This document shows positions 39,616-48,871 of a stretch of 64,000 bases of DNA, piece after piece. Under the pieces are notes generated by a model. That model made no database searches. It saw only the letters and a program-made list of their open reading frames with translations, and was not told the origin of the DNA. Positions within the stretch are counted from its first letter, which is position 1. Every line of letters begins with the position of its first letter. The DNA comes from Alentia gelatinosa (lineage: Eukaryota > Annelida > Polychaeta > Phyllodocida > Polynoidae): NCBI GenBank assembly GCA_950022655.1, contig OX465589.1:29117970-29181969 (forward strand), given 5' to 3'. Made by a program: the position numbers and the translations under genes.

Positions 39616-40196
39616 TTAACTTTAAAGATGCCGAGGGAATGATTGGAAGATGGCTGGCAGCTCTTTCCGAATTCGGATTGACTAACTGCCAGATTGAGCA
39701 CCGGGCTGGAAAGTCTCACATTAATGCGGATTGTCTCTCAAGGAGACCAGTGCGGAAATGTGGGCAGCCAGATTGCCAGGACTGTGGCGAGCATAGAGCT
39801 GTAATAGCTACCCTACACTCCCAGAAAGTAAAACCGCCCCAGAACTATCAGTGGACACTAGAATAGATTAAGCAAAGTCAACAGGCTGACCCAGATCTGT
39901 TCCGGTTAACTAAACTGGTAGCCAACGGGCTCCATAGACCTACAGGGCCCGAGATCTCGCCTGAAAACCGAGAATTTCGGAATCTGTGTGGTCAATGGAA
40001 AGAACTAGAGGTCCGAGATGGAGTATTATATCAATGGAGAACTACGTTGCAACCACTTCAACGTGCTCTGCAATTAGTAGTCCCTCGAGAATTACGTTCC
40101 GGACTAATGACTCTATGTCACGAACATAGGAGTGCAGCTCATCTAGGATGGAAAAGGACGGTAGCCAGAATAAGGCATCGTTACTACTGACCTGGA
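39616..40196 (+). pseudogene. pol: Element A RNase H end and integrase zinc domain
   Basis: The frame 39,639-39,866 resumes right after the MITE (MIGRWLAALSEF) and holds the conserved NADCLSRRP end of RNase H, then stops at a TAG at 39,864. The HHCC domain follows (LCHEHRSAAHLG; its CxxC lies after 40,197), and a TGA at about 40,190 replaces the Trp of the usual RYYWPGM. Confidence 0.8.
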
Positions 40197-41170
40197 ATGG
40201 GTGTAGATATTCGAAGATGGATATCTGGATGTTCCGTCTGTAGCAAAGTCAAACCCGGGGTAGGACTCGGAAAGATGCTGCTACAACAGGAGCTATTTGG
40301 TGTCAGGTTTGCCAGAATCACTCTAGATATCATATCTGGTATCGACGAGTCTGAGGAAGGAAATACCTGTATGATGGTGGTGATGGATTACTACACAAAA
40401 TATGTGCAGATCTATCCCATGAAGAATCACAAAGCTGCCACTTGTGCGGAAGCTTTAGTGAAAAACTGGATGCTGCCTTTTGGAACTCCGAGCGTACTAC
40501 ATTCCGACCAGGGACGGGAATTTGAATCCCAGATCTGGAAAGAAATGTGTAGGATACTTGAGATCAAAAAGACACATACTAATCCATATCGTCCACAATC
40601 AGATGGTATGGTAGAAAGATTCAACCGGACATTGATACAGTGTCTTCGGAGCCTGGTAGATGAAAACCGGAAGAATTGGGATGAATTGGCACCATTTATA
40701 GCTCACGCTTACAATGGGACCATTCATTCAAGCACGGGGTGTTAACCTAATTTACTCGTCTTTGGCGAGGAAATAGTAATGCCCGCTGACATAGTCTATG
40801 GGGTTCCCGGAATGTCTATGGATGATCCTTGTCCCATAGGTTTTGTCGAAAAGTTCAGGGAACGTTTTGTAGAGGGATATTACAGAAGATATTCGCAAGA
40901 CGGAACCTGACAAAAGCTGCCGAGTGGAAAAAGACTGGCCATGATGTCAATCTTAAACCACGTAAGTTCCGAGTAGGAGACCGGGTTGTACTATACCACA
41001 CTCCGTTGGTAAATGTAAAACTCGCTCCTAACTGGGACGGACCATTCAGAATTGTTAAAATATTGTCAGAAATGACGGTAGTGATAGAGGATGAATGGTC
41101 AAGAAGGCATTACAAATCCCATGTAGCTCATTTACGACTATGGGAAGGGAAGCGCGAAAATAGACTCTAA
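40197..41170 (+). pseudogene. pol: Element A integrase core and C-terminal domain
   Basis: CSVC completes the zinc domain. The core has Asp44 (ITLDIISG), Asp104 (LHSDQGREFE) and Glu140 (DGMVERFNR); the last two are 35 residues apart. TAA at 40,743-40,745 stops the frame at a conserved small-residue position (STGC-stop-PNLL); coding continues and then shifts to the frame of 40,829-41,170, which carries the GPF C-terminal domain. Same breaks as at 1-499. Confidence 0.87.
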
Positions 41171-41708
41171 ACCCCGCCGCAGCTCTCGACTAAAATCGAA
41201 GGCTGTGGTTAGCTACAAAGAGTAGTGGTGCCGGGGTTGTCGAAAACAGAACGAGAAGCAATGGTACGGAATGTAGATCGTTGATGGTCAGTGGCGTGTC
41301 AATTATATGTGAATGTTGATCAAATAGTTACCTTAAAACCAGTCATTGTGTGCCGCAGCCCAGACGTTGCTCTAAGGGACCCCGTCGAGGACCCTCTAGA
41401 GGCTGCAGAATTGTGCTCTGTAAGGTCTGATCCATTTATATGAAAGTTGTAAAGAGTCTCCCATACTATCAATGTGATGCACGACGGCAATAAGAAACCC
41501 CCACGCGGTAGATAACTCGGGGTGGTGCTCAAAAAGGGGCTTCCCCGGGTTTCGGAACCTGTGCTGGGCGATTGAAGGTGTGAACGAATCAAGTCGAGCG
41601 TAACGCTGACCTTTGGTTTCTTCACGCATGCGGTGTTGAGACGCTCAAGATGAGCCAGTCTCGACACGGTTGATTGGTTCGCGACTGCGTATCTGGGTCA
41701 ACAAGGAG
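41171..41708 (+). other. Non-coding interval before the 3' ORF promoter (right copy)
   Basis: Nothing convincing on either strand. Matches 500-1,037 with few changes. Confidence 0.6.
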
Positions 41709-41791
41709 TATATAAGACCCTGTTTTTTTCAGTAGTCTTCACTCTGTGTTCGGAGTGGTGCCTAGCACCACGGGAGTCGGGCGGTAGCAGC
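41709..41791 (+). promoter_or_regulatory. TATA promoter and leader of element A ORF 1
   Basis: TATATAA at 41,709-41,715, initiator-like TTCAGTAG near 41,728-41,735, and an ATG at 41,792. The short leader contains TGGTGC-CTA-GCACCA (41,756-41,770), a small hairpin. This whole leader is deleted in the left copy. Confidence 0.5.
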
Positions 41792-42943
41792 ATGGCTGAC
41801 CGTACCCCGTCTACGGAGGGTGAGTGCGAGCTCCCCTCACCACTGCCCGGATCCTCGGCCTCGGCTGAGCGGGGGGCAGATTTGGACGATGATGCTTTGC
41901 TCATCAGGTCAGATGATGGTGATTTTGACCTGGAAGGGGACGAGTCTGAGGACTCTGTTCTTCTTGGGGAAACGACCCGGACAGGGAAAAAGTCACAAAG
42001 GGAAGAAGTCCGAGGCGGCCCAGTCGTTCTCAGAGGAGGTACTTCTAGCAGATGGAGTCCAGGCTTGAGGTTTCTACTCAAAGCCTGGAAGATATGCTAG
42101 CTGGGATCCCAGATCCCAAGACGCGAGCCCTAGTGCAGTCAATGTACCAGCATTGGACTCCACCTGAGGTGAAGTCGGCGGAAACCGGGACCTTTTTGGC
42201 CCCGGGTCCGGTAGCTAAGCCTGGGAGGACCGAGGTTGGTGCAGAGGCCGCCATGGAGACTGATTCGTTAGTTGGGGACGACTCTGTAGTAACGGAGCCG
42301 TCCAGCAAAGGTGATAAACCGGTGTCACAGCCGGCTAAACCCATGCCGGAGAAGTCTTTTAGTAACACTGAGGTGTAAAACCTCAGGATGCTTCCAGGAC
42401 TGAGCGACTCCGTCGTGCAGCCCGGGAACGGGCTGAGGCAGAGTTGGCAAAGAAGGAAGGTCGGCTGGAATCGCGTCACTTGGGTAAAGGGAAACCTAAA
42501 CACGGGAAGCAAGAGAAGTCGAAGGGGGCTGGGTTGAAAGGCTCGGACAAACCCGCGGCGCAAGCTGGACCGAGTGGGGCTGTCACTACACCGAGCACCT
42601 CCACGGGTGCCATGGGTGGTGAAGAGGTCAAGTGTTGGGGAACAGAGATGGACAGGGCTAAACCCCTGACCAAATCTAACCCGGACAGTGTTGGCGGTGA
42701 TTTCCAGCCTGGCGTAAAGCGGGCTGGGAAGAGAACGGTGGCTCGACAGCTACCCGCCTCTTTGCTGGGCAAGACTTACACTTGCCTGGAAGATCTCCGT
42801 CATGGAAACCGACATTACATCCAGATGGTGGTGGTTTAGATGGAACGTCTGACGACGAGGAATGGTTGGTTGACGAGGGTTCTCCCAACACCTTGTACAT
42901 CGACCGGGTGAAAGGAGTGTCCCAAGTCAGCCGGCTTAAGTAG
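41792..42943 (+). pseudogene. Element A 3' ORF 1 (right copy, start codon kept)
   Basis: The ATG lies in AGCATGGCTG. The N-terminus is Ser/Pro/Glu-rich and becomes strongly acidic (residues about 30-60, LDDDALLIRSDDGDFDLEGD). Coding then passes through at least two frame changes before the 42,052 frame (MLAGIPDPKT). One-base losses relative to the left copy stop the frame at 42,376 and again near 42,829 (CATCCAG versus CATCCCAG). It ends at the TAG shared with the left copy (42,941). Function unknown; the acidic and basic low-complexity layout suggests a nuclear or assembly role, by inference only. Confidence 0.6.
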
Positions 42944-43783
42944 GAAGATCAGGTCAAAGACCGGATGGCGTACGCATGGCACAAGTTCGGTAACAGTGAT
43001 CATTGTGTCTTTCTGAGTTGCCATGGAAGGGACAAGAAATTGTCACCAACCTATGCGACTGCAGGTCGTTACGCTAGGCACCTCGGTAAGAAAGGTGGTT
43101 CTTGCCAGGCCGGGTGTGCCAGTTTGCGGCGATCGTGTCTTGTCCGACACATTGCCCGGGAACACCGGACTGCTGGAGCTGCAGCTCGGGAACGAGTCAT
43201 GAATCTGTGGCAGAGATTCATTGACTTAGGTTCCGATGCTCAGAAAGGCAAGCTGGAACCCAAAACTTGTGTGACAGATGGTCGATTGTTCAAAATCGGA
43301 TGGAAGAAGAATCCTGGCTGGTTCGGGAGTCTGATGCTATCCGCTTCAAACCATCGACGGATGTCAAAGGAGTCGAGGAACAAACGGTCCCATAGCCAGG
43401 AACCGTCTAGGGGTTCCTCGAAGGTTAGACGACGGGTCAAGAAGTTGTCATCATCCTTGTCCAGCGAGGATGATACTTCTGGGCGATCCAGTCAAAAACT
43501 GAAGAAGAAGTTGGCTCCTAGTAAGAACACCATCGCTGACGTGGTGGAAGCTGCTTACCAGGCTACGCCAAGTTTGACTGAAGGACTAAAACTCCTCTCA
43601 GCCAAGGGTGAAGGGAACATTCCAACTGCTTCTAAAGTAGGCGGACCCGTGGAAAAATCAGCTGAGACTCGTCCCAGCTCAAGTCTCCCGGGAGTTACCC
43701 CGATCAGTAGAGGTGCTACCCAAGCACCCGGGAAAGTTGTGGATGACGAGGCCTTTCCGGCACTCCCATCACCAGCCAACTAG
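42944..43783 (+). CDS. Element A 3' ORF 2, putative zinc-finger protein (right copy)
   Basis: 272 residues from the ATG at 42,965, same length and Cys/His pattern as the left copy. Changes are few and outside the Cys/His positions (for example Gly-to-Ser near residue 10, Trp-to-Arg in the Ser/Arg region). Maintenance of length in both copies is expected over such a short time and is not evidence of selection. Confidence 0.55.
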   Translation, partial: EDQVKDRMAYAWHKFGNSDHCVFLSCHGRDKKLSPTYATAGRYARHLGKKGGSCQAGCASLRRSCLVRHIAREHRTAGAAARERVMNLWQRFIDLGSDAQKGKLEPKTCVTDGRLFKIGWKKNPGWFGSLMLSASNHRRMSKESRNKRSHSQEPSRGSSKVRRRVKKLSSSLSSEDDTSGRSSQKLKKKLAPSKNTIADVVEAAYQATPSLTEGLKLLSAKGEGNIPTASKVGGPVEKSAETRPSSSLPGVTPISRGATQAPGKVVDDEAFPALPSPAN

Positions 43784-44586
43784 AGTCGCACATAGGTAGC
43801 AAGTTGGAAGGCCGCGTCCGAAGGGGCGCTCAGTCTCTCCATGAGAGCCTCGTTCAGGAGCTAGTTAACCTAGCCCGGTTCGAGGTGAAGGAAGCCACAA
43901 AGGTCCTGGCTAAACAATACGCGTCGGACCTAGAGGACGCGCGTATTGCGAAAACCACGGCCCAATCAAGGTTTACCCGGGCGGAAGCCCAGACCCATCG
44001 CCAAGATGAACGTTGTCTTTGGCATTTGGGAATGTCGCTCTACGACATCGGTGACGACCCGCAAGCCCTTGAGGAAGCGTGGTTGGCCCGACAAAGGAGA
44101 TGGGGAAGATTTCTTCAGTTCACCACGGAAGAATCAGATCCGACACGTCGGCAACTCGCCAGCATGTTGGGGTGGTCATCCGTGGGAGAAACTTCCCACC
44201 AGGACACTACATCCAGTACGGCCCAGCCTATGGATGTCAGTGTAGACACTCTGCTGTCGGGACAAGGTAAAATCCAACAGGATCCGACTGAAGTCCTACA
44301 GCCGAGGATGCCTCCCGCCGTGATGCGGGCTGAAACATCGGCGAGGCCCTCCCAGGCTAAGCCGATGGATCAACCCGAGGAACAGGGTGAGGCAATGGGG
44401 ATTAATGCCAACATCATCCCGTTGGGGTCCGGAATCTTTTTAGATACCGGACCGACCTCTCTGCAGCAGTTGATGTCTCAGTTCCAGTCCACTGCGACCA
44501 GAGAGGACCGCCCCGGCAACGTCGGTTCCACCGACGACTACCACGCCCAGTCAGTCGGAGATTCTCGACCTCAAGATATCCTCTGA
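43783..44586 (+). CDS. Element A 3' ORF 3, putative coiled-coil protein (right copy)
   Basis: Same frame arrangement as the left copy: no ATG, open inside the end of ORF 2. Residues near 30 read KEATKVL against KVSTKVL on the left. The end at 44,586 is identical. Confidence 0.5.
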   Translation, partial: ESHIGSKLEGRVRRGAQSLHESLVQELVNLARFEVKEATKVLAKQYASDLEDARIAKTTAQSRFTRAEAQTHRQDERCLWHLGMSLYDIGDDPQALEEAWLARQRRWGRFLQFTTEESDPTRRQLASMLGWSSVGETSHQDTTSSTAQPMDVSVDTLLSGQGKIQQDPTEVLQPRMPPAVMRAETSARPSQAKPMDQPEEQGEAMGINANIIPLGSGIFLDTGPTSLQQLMSQFQSTATREDRPGNVGSTDDYHAQSVGDSRPQDIL

Positions 44587-45988
44587 CGAGGATATCTAGG
44601 GTTGACAACGACCGGCTTGATTGGTGCCTGATAGGCCGGGGAGACGCCGTCTAAACTCAGAACCGGCAGAGTCAACAACACTCCTGGATCCGAAGTCAGA
44701 TGGGAAAGGGAAGTTTCGGGGAGGAAAATTTTTTTTCCGACCTAGCTACTTCCAGGACGGTCTCTCGAGAATAATTACTTAATCTCGATAAATCGTCGTG
44801 TGGCCTCCTAACCGGAATTCTGCACTTTCTCAGCGAACTGCAAGGATCGCTGGGAGGGGTAGAGGAAAGGTTAGGAGTGACCTATGATAAGCGATCCTGG
44901 GTTGGGGCTGAGGAAAGTCAGTAAAACAACTTCCCCAAGGCACAACCCTGGTTTCAGACGGCTGAAGGTTCTCTCGATGGTCAGGCCCGTAATAGGCCCC
45001 TATCATGAAAACCTCCGGCCTGTGGTGTGGATTCCGTCCACACTAGTCTATGGTACCGGATAAGGAAGACCATGCCTTTCAGGTATGGAACTGACTTACC
45101 AGGTCTGTGTCGGAACTGAGTTCGTTGACTCGATAATGAGATAGTAGACGCAATCCCTGTTCTGTTGGATTGCGCTGACTATTTCTACCTTGGGTCGATG
45201 ATCGTAAGTTCTGAATCCGGCTAAAAATTGGGCCCTAATTGGTACTCGATTTAAGCCGAAGGAAACTATGCCAGTATAGATGGAGCCAAATAAAAGAACA
45301 CTGATACCACACACTCTTACCAGGTGGATGGAGAACTGTTTTTGCCTTTTTGGCCATTATTTCCGTATTCGGAAACTTTCCAACTAAGAAGGTGTCGAGC
45401 GAGGCTGACCCTTCTTCTACATATGGATGTCTTCCAAACTGAAGAACAGTGGGAAGCCCAGCACCCACCAGTATCGGGCTGAACATAGTAGGTCTGCTAC
45501 GCCGGTGGGCCAGCTGGGCTCGATACTCAAGAAGAGAAAGAAAACAACAACTCACCCACCGGGAGCCTACAATGGATTTCAACAAGATCCGGAACGGCTG
45601 GAGGCAGGGTGCTCGACAGGCCGGGCTGACCACCTGTAGGTCCGCGACTGTCGAGTCTTCCCTGCCCAACCCTCAAGAATACGCTCCCGGGCTCAAGATG
45701 GGTGAATATCACATTCATTCAAGGTGCTAGCGAGGCTAGTCCTTCATTATTCAAATGTTGTTTCTTCTTTCCTAAATGTTGTATCTTCCATATTTTTAAT
45801 ATAACTTCTCCGTCTTACAATTCCACCTTTTTCACTTATACATTGGTATCAGTGAATTCTTGTGAACACCAGGAAGCTAGAGAGTAGACCAAGAACTGCT
45901 GGATTTACGTTATAATTTTTAATTGGGATGTCCCCTAGCTGCATAATGGCTGCCTTGGTCCCCCCGTAGTAAAAACCGGGAGGGGTAA
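44587..45988 (+). other. 3' non-coding region of element A (right copy)
   Basis: Same as 3,806-5,209; short frames only. Ends with the purine run before the LTR. Confidence 0.5.
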
Positions 45989-46194
45989 TGTAGTGGGGTG
46001 GGAATCCAGCAGTGTTCGTTTATTTCAAGGAAGGTGGCGCGACATGCCGATCCTTACAGTGTAGTGATTCCGGACAACGCCGAACACGGGAGTGGCGCGG
46101 CGGAGGCTGGGATTACGTAACGCTGGGTATATATACTCAGCGTTCACAGTAGGTCGACAGGCTGTCCTCGCGCATCTCTTCTACGGAACAGACC
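45989..46194 (+). repeat. Element A LTR, first segment (right copy)
   Basis: TGTAGTGG start and TATATATA as in the left copy, cut after GACC (46,191-46,194) by provirus B at the identical base, proving that the two provirus copies descend from one insertion. Confidence 0.7.
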
Positions 46195-48412
46195 TATTCT
46201 GGTGGTCTACGGGTTAATTAGTGATGTTAATTACTGTATTACATAAGAGGAGGAGAATTAGTAACAAGTCTGTACGTACACGCTTAGAAGTCCTAAGTGA
46301 GTGCGTAGTGACGTCTAGCATGAGGCTTTCCTAGCTTAGTTGCCTTTAATTAAACCCTTGTGCCATCTAGTGGCCAAGTTGGGAAACTACTGAAACATCT
46401 AACATGCTGATTACGGCACGTTGTGGCCATGAAACGAAATACAGATTTTCTTAGTTAAGTTATAAGGAGGGTGTCGACACCTAGTGGTGAACGTAGGTAA
46501 ACTGGGCGTAGATTCGCCCCCTACGACTCGAAGGAATAGCTCCACACATGTCTGTAACTCATTGACTAATTAGTTACGTCCATCCCTAATTCATAAACCA
46601 TCTGATTATACGTAGTTCCGTGGCAGAGATGGAAACTACGCCAATCTCCGTAAGTCACGTTATTTCCAAGTAATCATACGTATTCTTAATTCCTTATATT
46701 AAGTTAAGTAATTAGATAATTATTACAACCGTACCATTAATTAATTATGTGATATCATGGGGAAGGTAAGAGCAACTCCAAAGGCTAAGTATTTGCGCAA
46801 GGCCACCAGACTCTGTACCCCTTGCGCACAATGAGGCCACCTAATGGGACCTTTAATTAAGGTGTATAAGATCTAATGTTGATATTAAGTAAGCTCTAAT
46901 TACTATTAGTTTCGTGTCTTTACTATCATGGATGAGGACGAGATGAATGTATGTTTGATATTCTTTTAATCAAGGCAAACGTTTCACAGTAGAAGAACTA
47001 CAAAGGCATAAATAAGAATCACATATCATTGGTTCATTATAAGCAAGTCAGTTCATGAGCAACATGATGTTGATAGACAATGTAAGAGTCAGACACCTAA
47101 GTCCCAACACAGTTAGACTTAATAAGGTGTCTGAAAACGAACCATGTAATCAAGAGAGATTACAATAATTCAAAGTTCGAGTTCTTCTTAGGCACTGTCC
47201 CAAAGTCTTGTCACAGAGTGGAGACACTCGTACTCAGAGTTTGACAAAAGAGAATGAACTGTAATAACAGTAACTCAAAACAATGCAAGGTGTTTGCAGC
47301 ATTAACTCACCAGTCTAAGTGAATGTCCGAAGTCAACTCACGAGATTCCTAAAGTCACTAATAAACTTTGATCCTTCCGAATGGAGAGTTGGAGGGAAGT
47401 AGAAGTGAAGTATATAAGTGAAGACGTTCGAATGTGAACGTTAATAGATCGAAAGATTCCTATGTATGTCCTTTACAGAAGTTGTGTCCTTGGAGAGTCC
47501 CAATCCAAGTCACTTTCTACTATCTGAGTCCGCTAGGCAAAACGCCTTAGCTGAGCCTATCAGATATAATATTACTGCAGAATCTGCGCACTTCTGCCGG
47601 TATCCGGTGCCAAGCAGAACGCGTCCGATTCGCAGGAGGTGGTGGTAGAGACTGACGATATGGTCAGCTCGGGAGCAGATCGAAAATGAGCATTTTCTAA
47701 AGGATCATGGGAAATTTGGAATAGATCTCGTTTTGAGTTCACGCGGGTCCGAGACACGCATGGCTATGTTAATGCCCTGGGAATTCGGGAATACCCTGAG
47801 AGGGGACTTCCCCAGGGAACTCCAGAGGCGACCCTCAGTCGTCACAGTGACGTCAGAGGGTCTATTCCCAGAAGCGCGGTGTTCCCCAGAGGCTAGCTAG
47901 TAGTATAAGGAACATCGCTTCTGTCATGGCTATCTACTCTGAAGTATAACCAGCCTATAACGTGGCTTAGCAGATAACCATGATTAACACCTTAACATGT
48001 AATGTCAAATACTAACACCAAATACCGATGTATGTTGTTTAACACCAATACTCAATGCCAATACTAACACCCAAAAGCAGCACTCAACAGTGAGTGCATA
48101 ATGATAACACTAACACTCAACACCGACTGGTAATGGTAATACTTCCAGTGTCAACACTCAACACCGAGTGTGTGATGGTAATACCTCTAATATTAACACT
48201 CATTAAATACTAATACCTAACGAAAACACTTGATACCATACAAAACAGTTGTCAGTATAGTTTCCTTCCTCTTGGTACTTATACATGATACGTTACATTT
48301 CTATACTTATACATATTAGATTCTATTTTTAATACCTAATAAAACGACATTTTAATATACTTTCATTTTCATAATTATACATTTTTTTGTGCTTAGCTTT
48401 GGTTACAGCACA
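46195..48412 (-). repeat. Provirus B 3' LTR (right copy)
   Basis: 2,218 bp, same ends as 5,416-7,634 (including the TA instead of CA end). CRE at 47,848-47,855. Shares some bases with the 5' LTR that the left 3' LTR has lost, so both 3' LTRs carry private changes. Confidence 0.88.
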
Positions 48413-48871
48413 CTCTTCCGGGTTTGGCTTGAAGACACGGTCTTTGATCACAAAAAGATAAACTAGCTTGTCTTCAACAATCATTCCTTAGTTCTTTGCT
48501 TTGTTTCCCATAAATTTATTATTATTATTAAATCGTTACTCGGGTTAGGAACCTATAGAAAAATAAAACACATAGGGTAAAATACATCCATCATGCAACA
48601 TTATACGGCACACACTACTTTTGTTTATAGCCTTGTCAGTAAAGCTGCAAGGACAAGAGTTTCAAGTACTTCTTTTATAGGAAAAAAATGACAACTTGCA
48701 GTACGAACACGCCCCATTTTGCACAGTAGGACTGCATAATTACATGCAGTAAAACTGTACGATTAATAATAACCAGCCCATGTAGATACATGAGAAATAG
48801 CCAATCACACGAAAAGAGAAACACTTCTTAAAGTGAGGACCATAGCAGAAAGTACCCATAGATAACAATCT
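48413..48871 (-). other. Non-coding interval between env and 3' LTR (right copy)
   Basis: No ORF; the ATT microsatellite is near 48,518-48,531. Confidence 0.55.

Larger units (their letters stand above)
35571..46194 (+). mobile_element. Ty3/Gypsy element A, 5'-truncated, with extra 3' ORFs
   Basis: Order: partial gag, protease, RT, RNase H (with a MITE inside), integrase to 41,170, then 540 bases, a TATA box and three ORFs (41,792-44,586), a 1.4-kb non-coding part, a purine run and the start of the LTR at 45,989, which is cut by provirus B at 46,194. No 5' LTR is present; gag starts abruptly in satellite. Treating the 3' ORFs as part of element A relies on contiguity and on both copies showing it; they could be a separate insertion. 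Confidence 0.7.

Noticed and set aside
35700..41170. Use of TGA as Trp (alternative code)
   Set aside because: Some TGA fall at Trp positions, but TAG and TAA stops and frameshifts are equally present, and intact genes here (gag and env of B) end normally.
41756..41770. TGGTGCCTAGCACCA as a primer-binding site of a separate LTR element
   Set aside because: The sequence before it does not end in CA, and its supposed LTR has no partner in the window.
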